A stretch of DNA of 64,000 bases from NCBI GenBank assembly GCA_958510875.1, contig OY294067.1, forward strand, positions 196,840,901-196,904,900, in the 5' to 3' direction. The notes under the pieces were generated by a model. The model was not told where the DNA came from. It ran no database searches and saw only the letters and a program-made list of their open reading frames with translations. Both the position numbers and the translations under genes were made by a program. Of this stretch, positions 1 through 9,901 are shown piece by piece; the stretch's first letter is position 1; the number at the start of each line of letters is the position of its first letter. This DNA is from Endomychus coccineus. Lineage: Eukaryota; Arthropoda; Insecta; Coleoptera; Endomychidae.

Positions 1-261
1 TTGTAAAATATGTTGGACAAGATCGTATTCGATTTCGGGAGGCAAGTCTGGCCTCCTGCCGGGAAGATACTCTGTCCCTTTAGAAAATTTATTTTTTCCA
101 GCTCATTTCCTTTTATGTGTTATGGCAGGTACAGAATACGTTTTTGCTGCTTCATTTAAACCCATTTTCTTCTCTCGTACAGCTGCAAGAGCCGCTTCCA
201 TATCATCATTTTTCCATTTTCCGTACTTTCCTTTAGCTTTTCTGTCACGTCTTGAACTCAT
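1..261 (-). pseudogene. pogo/Tigger-type transposase, N-terminal part
   Basis: Reading the minus strand from the ATG at 261 gives a short basic protein with the pattern GKYGKW...DMEAALAAVRE...AAKTYSVP. This is the pipsqueak-type helix-turn-helix seen at the N-terminus of pogo/Tigger/CENP-B transposases, which binds transposon ends. One in-frame TGA lies at 103-105. Beyond it the same frame stays open to base 1 with GKNKFSKG and LPPEIEYDLVQHIL, the expected continuation into the second DNA-binding region. The DDE catalytic domain would lie left of the window. The single stop makes this a probable pseudogene. A host psq-domain gene is possible but less likely among so many transposons. Confidence 0.6.
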
Positions 262-1089
262 TTCTGCAACAAAAAAGTTCACCTACTTCTTTTTGAGGTG
301 TTTTGATGTCAATGTGTGATTTGGTCCAGGCCAAATTACACGATAGTGTATGGTCCAATTTACACAAAGGCAAACACTTAACCTAAAAATCTTACAAAAT
401 GAAACTGCTCACATTCGTGATTAAAATGGAGTGTCTATGTATACTTCAAAGTATGATTGTTCATCCTATATGATAAATTTGAATACTCACTTACTTTGCT
501 CACCGGTACACCACTGACAAATATCAACCTTCTTACTACGTTGGTGAGTATTCCAGACTACGTGCTGCCGTTAAATTATTCAAGACGCGGGAGACTCACA
601 ACTTCAGCAGGCAACTTCTTAACGATTGATAATTGTAGAAATAAATACAAGGTGTCAGCACTGCCTTTGAATCACAGTATATTTGTCATGGGCCAATTTA
701 CACAATGATCCAAATTCCACGGACTTCCCTATCACTTTCTGATCAAGTTCCTATTCCAGACCAATACCTTCTCCACCACAATAAAAATGTTGACAAGAAC
801 TCAAATGTTCGCACAAATTCGCACCTGATGTTTCAAAACTGCAATTACTACGCCTTTTATTCCAGCGCTCCATGAACAAATTCATTTCAGGACTTATTTC
901 TACATTTTGTTATACAGATAACATTTCATTGGCAGACTAAAATCACCAGGAACGTCCACCTAACCACTGAGTCTCAGACATCGATGATTTCACACAGCCT
1001 CAATACCTTGAACAGTAACAATGCTTTGTTGAGATGGTAAATTGTTATTATTGTTTCATTCAAAATTTGGCACAATTATTAGCACCCAT
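262..1089. other. no gene recognised
   Basis: I see no convincing coding region. A 14-base direct repeat, CCAATTTACACAAW-like, occurs near 352-366 and 692-705, possibly from a small non-autonomous element, but no matching ends could be defined. The short open frames here have no recognisable motif. Confidence 0.4.
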
Positions 1090-1345
1090 GTATGACCTTA
1101 TGGCTGATTTTTTTTAATTTAAAGAAAGGAAGTATCCAATTCAACTGGCCCGATGAATGCGTTATAGCCTTCCAACAAATCGATCAGCTTTCATTCGACG
1201 TAGCAATTTTAACATATCTACTTCCTGAAACTAATATACACCTTTCTGTGAACGAGTCAAATGTTTCTGATGGCACTGTTCGACAACAACAATCGAACAA
1301 TAATTGGTATTCACTGGTATTCTGCTTCAAAAGATTTTGAATATC
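1090..1345 (+). pseudogene. Ty3/gypsy RT-RNase H relic
   Basis: The plus-strand translation reads KKGSIQFNWPDEC..AFQQI....AILTYLLPETNIHL.VNESNVSDGTV. This is the connection between reverse transcriptase and RNase H of Ty3/gypsy polymerases, where the usual core is VDASNVAIGAV. The first RNase H aspartate has become Asn-Glu (NES for DAS), and the frame stops at about 1340. It is a decayed fragment of a plus-strand element, and the integrase piece at 1891-2011 probably belongs to the same insertion. Confidence 0.55.
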
Positions 1346-1890
1346 TCATTCGTGGTTCGAAGGGATCATATACGAAAAGAGTGCATGTCAAGTCTAGCTT
1401 GACATGAATACTTTTCATTTCTTCCCAACTAGACTTTAATGCTCAGTCTACTACAAATATTCGTCATAGTAACTAGTAGCTCGAACGCAGCTGTTGACAC
1501 TCTTTCTAGCATACATCATATTAACACGATTTCACTTTCTAATCCAGTTGTAGAGCGACGAGTACGAATATACAATATGTATGCTATTCGAAGCAGACAA
1601 GTTTTTTTATTAAATTAGAAAAAATCAAACTCTCACATAGCCTCATGGTGCAAAGTTCCTACTAATAAAGTAATAGATCTTATACTCCGGTAGACAATTC
1701 TTGAAAGACTACACACTCTATCACCCCACACTTGGCACAAATATATCTCACGAGGTTTGTTTCGGCTTCATATGAATCCATCCATTAATTGATGGATTAT
1801 ATGTTGTATCAATTGTCAAGAATCAAAAATCCATGAACAAATAAAATCATGTTTTGGTCAATTCTCCATTCCAACTTCCCTCTCCTGCCA
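1346..1890. other. decayed spacer between gypsy relic fragments
   Basis: There is no readable coding sequence. Its position between RNase H-like and integrase-like fragments in the same orientation suggests it is the eroded middle of one old Ty3/gypsy copy. An inverted pair, near TCAAGTCTAGCTTGACATGA at 1388-1407, is visible but short. Confidence 0.35.
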
Positions 1891-2011
1891 CATTGACAAA
1901 TATTTAGTCAGAACCCTTCTGCCATCTACAGGTTTTAGTTATATATTGATCATAGTTGACCATTTCACTCGATGGCCGGAAGCATACACGCTTCAAAATA
2001 CTTCTATATCA
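1891..2011 (+). pseudogene. Ty3/gypsy integrase core relic
   Basis: The plus strand reads HIDKYLVRTLLPSTGFSYIL followed by IIVDHFTRWPEAYTLQNTS. This matches the start of the integrase catalytic core (HIDLVGPLP...VDRFTRWPEA in relatives), including the first catalytic aspartate of the DDE triad in HID. The frame then ends where the opposite-strand gypsy element begins, at about 2010. Inactive. Confidence 0.55.
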
Positions 2012-3660
2012 TAATTTTTTGAGCAAGTCGCCACGTTTCTATCATTAATGTCAATTAAATCAAAAGGTCCGTCGTATTTTTGGGCAGTTTTGTTACGTTT
2101 ATTTAATTTAGAGTACACTCGTGTGGCGTCATTGAACTGTATCATTATTTCGTTTTGCGTGTATTTTTATTTTTTGTTTTTCGATTTATTCTCCAACTTT
2201 CTCGCAAGTTAGTTCAAGTCTGGCCTTATAAGACTCTACATATACTTGTAACATTTTCTGTTGACCTTCAAGATCATATATTTCTTTGTTATTTGAATGT
2301 CCCAACGTTAATTCTGGAGGGTTATAATTGGTAATAGAGTGTATAGTATTATTGTATGCAATGACTGCATAATTCATGTATTTTTTAATTGACTCATTTC
2401 TATTGTCTTGTTTCAATATTCGAATGTGTTCAGGATAGTGGAGTGGAATCTCTCTAATATTCCGTTGGATGCAGGATTATGTGGTGTAACAAAATGAATA
2501 TTTATTTTATGTAATGAAAATAGTTGTTTCACAGTTTCTGAATCGAATTCAGTACCATTATCAGTGATTATTGTTTCAGGGACTCCATAGAATTGAAAGT
2601 AGGTGATAAAAGCATTCACCGTTTCGATAGCGTTCTTTGCCGTTATTGGAATAGCTCCACCCAATTTAGTGAAAGCATCTACTAATGTTACATAATTTTG
2701 ACCTTCAACTGTGAACGTATCTGCATGAACAACATGGAATGGTCTTTGAGGGGTTTCCGTTAACAGGAATGGTATTTTTGGTGGGTTTCTGCCGTATTTG
2801 GCTTTTAGACATTTTTGGCATTCATTTATGAACTGTGTTATGATATGTTTCATATTTTGGAAATAGTATTTATTGGATAATTGTTGGACAGTTTCGGTGA
2901 TTCCACGGTGATTAGTTTTACCTTCATGGTAATTCCTTATTGCATCTTCAATCCCATCGGTTTCAATGAGTGGAATTCTATGCTTTGTGCATCTTATAAT
3001 CTTGGGTGCGTTGTTATTGAATAATTTAATAAAGACCGCACTGAAATCTTGATACATTTTTTCTTGGTCGAAGTTAAAATAGTATGTTTTATTGGCTGCT
3101 GTATAATTTTTCAGTAAATGTATAATTTCTTGTTCATTATAACTTTCAGAAATTTGAATGAAAAATTTATTTTTATTTCTTACTTTCATGTGTTTAACAG
3201 GTCTAGGGTTCATATCTACCGATAAAATGAAGTATTGATTTGACTGAGACTCAATTACATCCTCAGATATTTCTATTCCTTTGTTGGGTTCTATATTGAC
3301 ATTAGAATGCGAGCTGTTGGAAAGATCGTTTATAATGAGGATATCTAAATCTTCCACTAACGAATCTACCGGTTGATTGTTTATATCGGAGGTTTCCAAA
3401 ATTCCTTGTATCGTAGAAGGTGATGGTGTATTAAGTGTTCTATTGTCGCTGTCCAGTTCTTGCAATAAATTTTCTTGTTCATCTAAATTAGGAGCAAGCG
3501 ATTCAATATTCATATCGTCTATCAAGGTTCCTGGTCTAATTCTTGATTTTAAGGTGTTTATCTGTATCCGGGATAATGCATCTGCATTCGTGTTATACTT
3601 TCCTTTTTTATATATGATTTCATAATTAAACTCTTCCAGTTTGAGTCGCCATCTCGTTAG
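2010..3660 (-). pseudogene. gypsy integrase region
   Basis: The frame from about 3655 through 2413 holds the tail of RNase H (NTNADALSRI), a linker, and integrase. Counting from base 3525: zinc-binding H200, H206, C236 and C239; catalytic D269 (VHAD), D322 (TDNGTEF) and E358 (NGILERF), so the D-D-35-E triad is intact. A frameshift near 2413-2416 separates the C-terminal part (to 2186), and a further segment to about 2010 reads QKYDGPFDLIDI, the GPY/F-type C-terminal motif. The enzyme would insert element cDNA into the genome. It is broken by the frameshifts and truncated at the left. Confidence 0.8.
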
Positions 3661-4833
3661 TATTTGGCTCTTTAAGCTTCATCAACCACACTGAGGGTCT
3701 ATGATCGGTGTAAATGTAGAACTTACGACCGAATAGATAGGGTCTGAAGTATTTCGTTGCCCATATGATAGCTAATAGTCCTTTTTCAATAGTGGAGTAT
3801 CTTTGCTCGGTTTCGTTCAAAGTCCTGGAGGCATAGCTTATCGGCTTATCACTGCCTATAGGTCCTTGTGATAATACGGCCCCAATTGCCACATTAGAGG
3901 CGTCCGTTGTCAAAATAAATAGTTTTTCATAATCAGGGTACTGTAGAATCGGGTAATTTGTCAATATACTTTTGCAAGTTTCGAAAGCTTGAATGAATTC
4001 ATCGCTATGTTCAATTTTCATGTTCTTTTTTAGACAATGAGTCATTGGTTTTGTTAATTTCGCAAAATCCTTGATGAATTTCCTATAATATCCTATTAAT
4101 CCTAAAAAACTTTTGATTTCTTCTCGAGTCGATGGTAGTGGATACTTCATTATTGCTTGTATTTTCTCAGGATTTGGTCTAACTCCTTCGGACGTAATGG
4201 TATGTCCTAAGTAGATAACTTCCTTGCGAAGGAACTCGGACTTGTTAAGTTGTATTTTCAAGTTTGCTTCTCGCAATCGTTGAAATACTTCTCGCAATCT
4301 TTCTATATGTTCTTGGAGTGACGTGGAGAATATGATAATGTCATCAAGATATACGAAACAAAGATCGTTCTGTATACCTCTGAGAATATTATCCATTGTT
4401 CTCTGAAATGTTGCGGGCACGTTCTTGAGCCCAAACGGCATTCGTTTAAACTCGAAATGACCGTTTTCGGTGCTAAATGCTGTCTTTTCGATATCTTCAT
4501 TAGACATTTCGACTTGATGATAGCCCGATGCTAAGTCGATCGTTGTGAAATATTGAGTTCTTCCAAGCTTGTCCAATATATCAGCTATATTGGGAAGTGA
4601 ATATTTGTCTTCTATCGTTTTTTCATTCAGGCGGCGGTAGTCAATAGCCATCCGCCATTTTTGTTTGCCACTGGCATCTTTCTTCTTCGGTACAATCAGA
4701 ACAGGGCAACTCCATGGGGAACATGAAGGCTGGATGATATCTTGTTTCAATAAATTGTTTACTTGTTCTCGAACTTCCTTTTGGTGAACTTGAGGAAGTC
4801 TATATGATTTCACGAATATAGGATTGTTATCCG
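3626..4833 (-). pseudogene. gypsy reverse transcriptase and RNase H
   Basis: The open frame of 395 codons has RT motifs in order: the PVLIVPKKKD region (about residues 38-46), TIDLASGYH (91-99, motif A), RMPFGLKNVPATF (124-136) and VYLDD (154-158, catalytic motif C). RNase H follows with LTTDASNVAIGAVLSQ and IYTDHRPS. A stop at about 4833 separates it from the upstream pol frame, and a frameshift just past LKEPNTNE (near 3650) disconnects integrase. The catalytic residues look intact, so the loss of function comes from frame breaks rather than active-site decay. Confidence 0.85.
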
Positions 4834-4834
4834 A

Positions 4835-5666
4835 TTACCTAATGTTGTGCTTTACTTCATTAGTAAAACTTAAGGGCATTCCTTCCTGGTAGAATATATC
4901 CTTATATTCTGAACAGAGTTCTTTAATTGCTTGTTGTTCTTCTGCATTCATGTGGTCCAGTCTTAATGAGTTCGAATTTTGGTATTGTAAACTCTCTATA
5001 TGCATGTTATCCTCTATTATTGTGTCTTGATCAATATCAATTTTTTCTAAGTGATAACATTTCATTTTTTCGTAATCTTCGATTTCAAAAGGTTGCGTTA
5101 TAGTGAGTGTTATAGGGGATGTATTGGAATTTATAATTGAAGTGGCAGCTGTATTATTTTCGATTTTTACTACTGAGGTGGGGATTTCAACGCCATGTTG
5201 GAAAGTAATTTTGTTCAAAATACCTATTTTATTATTTGATCTAACTGGTAGTTTGATAATTTTCTGCATACGAGGTTCTATCGTTATTTCATAATTTTGG
5301 ATAGGGTTGACATCATAGGGATAAGACTCGTTTGAAGAATCATTAGTATATATTGGAATTTTGGCATTTTCTGTTACCAATAAATTATTGTCAAAGTCAA
5401 TAGTTGCTTTTAGAATTTTTAATGAATCTAAACCAATAAGTCCATGATGTATTGACATCGAAAACATAGAATTTATGTTTGAATTGTCCAGTGTTGAATA
5501 TGATTGGTAACGGGATTTTTGCAATTTTATCGTGATTAGTAGTGAGATGAACGGATTGTATTTTGGAAGGTTCCTGTTCAATAAATCGACTATAAAATCT
5601 TTTCACAACATTATTGTTAATTAAAGACTTCATAGAGCCCGTGTCTATCATGAATTTCAAATTCAC
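4835..5666 (-). pseudogene. gypsy aspartic protease and linker
   Basis: The frame entering at 5666 reads KFMIDTGSMKSLIN. The DTG triad is the catalytic centre of the retroelement aspartic protease that cuts Gag-Pol. A frameshift near 5450-5480 moves the reading to a second frame (to 4835) with SIHHGLIGLDSLK, IVIP-like and FEIEDYEKM segments. It ends with DIFYQEGMPLSFTNEVKHNIR, the usual lead-in to reverse transcriptase, followed by a stop. One frameshift and one stop are therefore visible in this copy. Confidence 0.75.
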
Positions 5667-5804
5667 GTTAGGTATAACAATAGAAGGTAATTTTGAATTA
5701 TTGTCATTATTTAGGTCTATTAGGGTTGGTCGTCTGTTAGGTATAACAATAGAAGGTAATTTTGAATTATTGTCATTATTTAGGTCTATTAGGGTTGGTC
5801 GTCT
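5667..5804 (-). repeat. 69-bp in-frame tandem duplication at gag/pol
   Basis: Bases 5667-5735 and 5736-5804 are the same 69-bp sequence twice. Since 69 is 23 codons, the pol frame stays open across both copies, repeating RPTLIDLNNDNNSKLPSIVI just before the protease. It lies immediately 3' of the slippery heptamer on the minus strand. Confidence 0.9.
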
Positions 5805-6920
5805 ATGTTCAGTTCCTCGGGAAAATTTACGGTTTCATTTTCATTATTAAATTGTTCTTCTTCTGACTGGTGTGTATGTGTAGCTGAATAATCAAGTAAA
5901 TTATCTGAGCAAATTTCACTATTTTGCTTTTCGTAATATTCAACTGTTTTCGAAGTATTTGCCTCATGAATATCTTGATGATATAATTCTTCAGCTGCCC
6001 AATTTACGGGTGATTGTTTAGGAGGGTGATTCATACGAGTTGAATTACGCGACGTAGTTTCCACAGGTGTTTGTTTGTACGTAGGTATGAAATTATTATT
6101 TGTTCGAAAGACATTGCGTGTCGGATTATTTTTACCAGGTGAATATTGGTTAGTCTCAGTATAAAAATTACGTGGGGGTGCTTGAGGAGAATTCATATGA
6201 AAGTCGACTGATTAGTAATTTGAGGTCGATTAAACTGATTATAAGTGGGAAATCGATTGAATTGAGTATTGGTTGGAAATCGATTTGGTTGATTATTCGT
6301 TACTTGCATAGGGGGTCTACTATTATTCACGTAATATGGTACAAAGTTATTCACAGGTCTGTTAACTGTATTCATAGCTACAGCTCTTGGATTGGAATTA
6401 TTAACATTGCTATATGCAGCACTTGTTTTGAAATGTTTGTCTGCGTACTGGAAATTTTGTTCTTCTATAACTAAATTCATTGATTATCCCAAATGAACAG
6501 GCTTTGTAAGCGAACTGCTAGACCTAGTTGTCCGGGCAATCCATGCAAATATGTCTGCAGCGCAAGATTATCATAGATAGATGTTTTTAGATTACGGACG
6601 TTTTCGTCAGGAATCGTCAGACGTAACTTAGTTTTGTAATAAACTACGCATATCTTGTACACGCATTCCGAATTGATAAGATGTTCCTCTTGGTTCGGGT
6701 TTCAAACACATGAGATCTCGAACGAGACAATGTTCATTTTTTTGAACCGAAAAATATTGAATCAGTGAATTTTCTATATCTGGCCATGAATTTGCGTCAT
6801 CACGACTACCAATAAGAGTTCTGGCTCTGCCCTCTAATTTATTGATAATAGCTCTTAATAGTCATTCATTTTTGGGATTATGCACATCAACTCGGTCAGC
6901 AAATGTAGTTATTATCAGAA
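5789..6920 (-). pseudogene. gypsy gag polyprotein (truncated, frameshifted)
   Basis: Three minus-strand segments join into a gag-like protein. About 6900-6640 reads GRARTLIGSRDDANSWPDIE and GTSYQFGMRVQDMRSLLQN. About 6625-6480 reads IPDENVRNLKTSIYDNLALQ and LHGLPGQLGLAVRLQ. 6480-5789 is an Asn/Pro/Arg-rich region ending NFPEELNIDDQP. The capsid-like part and the poorly conserved C-terminus match the arrangement of insect gypsy gags. Frameshifts occur near 6640, 6480 and 6195. The N-terminus is missing beyond about 6920. Confidence 0.7.
5822..5828 (-). promoter_or_regulatory. -1 ribosomal frameshift slippery heptamer AAATTTT
   Basis: On the minus strand the gag frame reads GTA AAT TTT CCC, so A AAT TTT fits X XXY YYZ in the correct phase. 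Gag stops about 30 bases later (DDQP, stop). Shifting back one base keeps the frame open through the duplicated segment into the protease MIDTGS. This is how many gypsy elements express Pol. No downstream pseudoknot was modelled. Confidence 0.55.
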
Positions 6921-8756
6921 TGAATACATAATGTTAATTATTTACAACACTTGTGAAGAGATAACTCGCTGTTCTTAGAATTATCTCGGGTCGGTTGCCT
7001 ATGAGTTGCATAGTCAGCAGGTTCACATAACGTAACACGCGGAAAGTGTTTGTTCCCTTGAAATCATTTTGTGACAATTTCATAACATCAAAAATTCAAT
7101 CCGACGTATACCCCGAGTATGTACATTCTCTGTGCCTTATTTCTGCAAGGGATTCGAGGGAGAATTGTGATATTAGACAAACAGGGTGAGTGCATTCTGA
7201 TTGCCGGAGAACAACTGTCATATTGACTTGAACCTCTGAATCGGCGATATAATATAATGTGGGTATTTAACCTTCAGATCACGCTCCGCACACCAATGTA
7301 TATTTTGTTAATATATATTCTTCCCAGCCATTCAGGCTAGATGGAGTGATGATTTGTAATTTCACTCATCGGAGATTCCTCAGGGGATATGACAGAATAT
7401 CATGTCGTTAGGCTCACCCCAGGTTACCAGAAAAGGTAAATCCTTCTTTAATACTGAATATTATCTATCAATCATCGGCGTGATCGAGCGCGAAATCACT
7501 ATTCCGTTGATGCTTATCACCTCTCACTGATTCCAACTCCCTTAAGAGAACCTGAGCAGGAACTAGCTCGCTGGCGAAAAGGATAGAACTATCAACAATG
7601 ATAACGGTCTTTCAGGTTATCACTTGGATTTTAAATTCTTATCGTTCCCATTTCTGGATTTTGGACTAATTTTATATTCATTTGTCGTTTGTTGTGATGT
7701 ATCAAATTTTGTCTTTGTTCTTTATCCAATATACATTTATCATTTAATTTGATTAACGAGTTCGACTGGTAATTCCTAATCACCTCTCAGCGAATACGAA
7801 CTCCAGAATTCACGATTGAATGGATATACAGATGTAATTGTACGAGGTGGTCCCTTGGAAGAGATCGAAGCATCGCAGTCAAAACCAGTTCCCAAGTGGG
7901 CTGAACTATTCACCTAGTGGCTGCAGCTTTGAAGAACCTTAAGGGTACACGGATCAATCAAGCTATTTTATGCCTGATCAGGTTCTAACAAACAATTCTC
8001 CAATTCACATAACACGTCGATGATGTATTAACGCTGCCTGAAATAATACCCAGCCGACTGTTACAAGTACGAGGTTCAGCAGTGATATAGGCTTCCGGAC
8101 CTATTCACTTGCCTGAAATATTAAATCTGGAGTAAGTTCAGATTCATGAAATATACGTTCGGAGCACTGTTAAGATACTCACTACAACAAATATAAAATA
8201 TTGCAACTGAATCAACTTCTTCAGAAGAAAAAATGTCCTCGAATCATTCAACTTCATACAAAAGAAAATACAAATTACATACATGCGTATATTTTGCACG
8301 CATTCATTGGTTCAATGATTAGAATAAGACTCAGAATTGGAATTTTTCATTCACCAATAAGATGTATAAAACATATCAGGATCATCAAGAACAAAAAGTT
8401 TAGTTAAAATCCAAATCTAGTACAGAGCAACAAATCAGTTATAACACTCAGCACCAGACACATAAATAAATGCCCACCAGCAATGAACTATTGAGTACTT
8501 ATTACAAGAGACAGAATACAAAATATAAATCACTATTGAACTTTTACGAAGGAGTCAATTGAAATTAATATTAAACCTCTTCTCGAAAATTACTGCATAG
8601 AAGCATCTCTTCTTATCTCAATTTGGAAGGATGCTGTACCTATAATAATTACCTCTATAATTACAATAATACCCTATTACCTATAACGAAGACATATAAG
8701 TATAATATATACAACTATATACAACCATAAATATATAATATCAACAAATAATAACA

Positions 8757-8757
<1 letters not shown>
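6921..8757. other. no gene recognised; possible eroded retroelement leader
   Basis: There are no supportable coding regions. It lies 5' of the gypsy gag on the minus strand, where an LTR and primer-binding site would be expected, but I could not find a pair of LTRs or a clear tRNA-complementary site. The right end is strongly AT-rich up to the (TA)n tract. Confidence 0.35.

Positions 8758-8838
<81 letters not shown>
8758..8838. repeat. (TA)n tract, about 40 repeats
   Basis: Uninterrupted TA dinucleotides form the left border of the PLE cluster. The joint reads ATATATG then TTTCTTCTTAGG. The same element position borders AT sequence at 60809-60811. Confidence 0.95.
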
Positions 8839-8841
<3 letters not shown>

Positions 8842-8964
8842 TCTTCTTAGGTTCTCGCGGACGTAATGTGTAGAACTGGATTCTCGGGTATTGATCCGCG
8901 TTGTGTGGTTTCGGTCCTCAAAAGGACCAATTTCACGACGTTTCGGCAAAGTCGCATTTGCCAT
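8839..8964 (-). pseudogene. PLE 5' fragment (first about 42 codons) cut by (TA)n
   Basis: The minus frame from the ATG at 8964 gives [20 protein letters not shown] and continues to ENLRRNI, then runs into the TA tract. It is the beginning of a further PLE unit truncated at its junction with the microsatellite and acts as the pseudo-LTR of the leftmost unit. Confidence 0.85.
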
Positions 8965-8974
8965 CTTCAGGTGA
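8933..8974 (-). ncRNA. hammerhead-ribozyme-like motif, PLE unit 1
   Basis: On the minus strand: TCAC (stem I), CTGAAGA (core box 1), one unpaired T, GGCAAA-TGCGAC-TTTGCC (stem II and loop), GAAAC, GTC, then GTGA closing stem I. CUGANGA, GAAA and the UH cleavage site before stem I are the hammerhead core. Stem III would be only two base pairs (AC/GU) with no loop, as in minimal type I forms that work best as dimers. The unpaired T at the base of stem II is non-canonical. Hammerhead motifs are known in PLE terminal repeats. Confidence 0.6.
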
Positions 8975-9073
8975 TTCGACCGTAGAGTTTGGAAAATCTA
9001 GGCGAACTGACGCTTACTTGGAGGGACAGGTATTTATATCCCCCGTTATGCTTCACCTTTGGACTTTCGAGAA

Positions 9074-9901
9074 CTATTTCACGCTTGGTTGATTTCTACG
9101 TGTTTGGCTCCGAGTGACACGTTTGGATGACGTCATTGCGACGCTGGAATCAGCCGGAAAGTTTCCGTGACCTGTTGCACGTGCACTGGATACCACGTTC
9201 TCTCTTGTTTTTGGTTGTATCTTCCGACTTTCTAAAGCGGGTTTCCATGTTGCTGGTAATCTTAGTCCGTCATCTCGTTTGTTAAGACTATGTGGACGTT
9301 TCTCGATCTCTATTGCCTCCCTGGTTATTCTGGTGTAGAAGTGTTCAATGTTGGCTAGAGTCTTTGTGCCGCTAAAGTTGATCATATGGCCCGTACTTCT
9401 TACATGTTCAGCTAGTGAAGACGTGGTTTCGTTTTTCGACACAGCGTTTGCATGTTCAGTCTTTCGCACATCAATGCGTCTGTTGGTCTGTCCGATGTAT
9501 GTCTTTTCACAATTACCACATGGCACCTCGTACACTCCTTGGCATTCTAGAGGAATTCTGTCTTTTGGATTCCGAAGAACATTTTTGATTTTCCTATCTG
9601 TTGTGAAGGTTGTTTTGATATCATGACGGCTCAGTATTTCGCAGATTTTGTCAGTTGTGCCTTTTATGTAAGGTAGAAAAGCGTTTCCCACTGGTTGATC
9701 TTCATTATTGACATCCTTCTCATTATTGCGTTGAGAGTTATGAATCTGTTTTCTTGAATAGCCATTCATCCTAAGGGCTGCTCGGATGGTTTCCATTTCT
9801 CCATCGAAGTTCTCCGCATCAGCGAGACGTTTTGACCTTGACATGAGGGTATTTACGACTGATTGTAGCTGGGATGGATGGTGATGCGAGTTACTATTCA
9901 A
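9074..9901 (-). CDS. PLE GIY-YIG endonuclease part, unit 1
   Basis: This is the C-terminal 275 codons of the PLE protein, displaced from the RT frame by an A8 run at about 9921-9928, so it opens at a TTG (9901). Motifs include a C120...C128xxC131 zinc-like cluster, GVY at 122-124 and YIG at 135-137 (the GIY-YIG signature), RRIDVRK at about 141-147, REAIEIEK with a candidate metal-binding Glu at about 194-201, and a basic tail. The domain nicks target DNA for target-primed reverse transcription. The catalytic motifs are intact. Whether it is translated depends on the frame problem described for the RT entry. Confidence 0.85.
   Translation of the reverse strand: MNSNSHHHPSQLQSVVNTLMSRSKRLADAENFDGEMETIRAALRMNGYSRKQIHNSQRNNEKDVNNEDQPVGNAFLPYIKGTTDKICEILSRHDIKTTFTTDRKIKNVLRNPKDRIPLECQGVYEVPCGNCEKTYIGQTNRRIDVRKTEHANAVSKNETTSSLAEHVRSTGHMINFSGTKTLANIEHFYTRITREAIEIEKRPHSLNKRDDGLRLPATWKPALESRKIQPKTRENVVSSARATGHGNFPADSSVAMTSSKRVTRSQTRRNQPSVK

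Larger units (their letters stand above)
2010..6920 (-). mobile_element. Ty3/gypsy LTR retrotransposon, 17.6/297-like, no LTRs identified
   Basis: The minus strand carries gag, protease, reverse transcriptase, RNase H and integrase in the order typical of Ty3/gypsy. Domain wording resembles the insect 17.6/297 group, but that placement is from memory of motifs only. The integrase is cut at about 2010, where another gypsy relic lies in opposite orientation, and gag is cut at about 6920. I could not identify either LTR or an envelope gene. Several frameshifts and stops show that the copy is defective. Details are in the domain entries. Confidence 0.85.

Noticed and set aside
6921..8757. 5' LTR and primer-binding site of the first gypsy
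   Set aside because: A TGGCGA string near 7570 looks like a primer site but is on the wrong strand for this element, and no second LTR was found to confirm ends.
8970..9000. Second hammerhead core next to the first in PLE (GGTCC-TTTTGA-GGACC-GAAAC)
   Set aside because: The hairpin and GAAAC are present, but the upstream box reads GTGAAAT instead of CTGANGA and no cleavage triplet follows.
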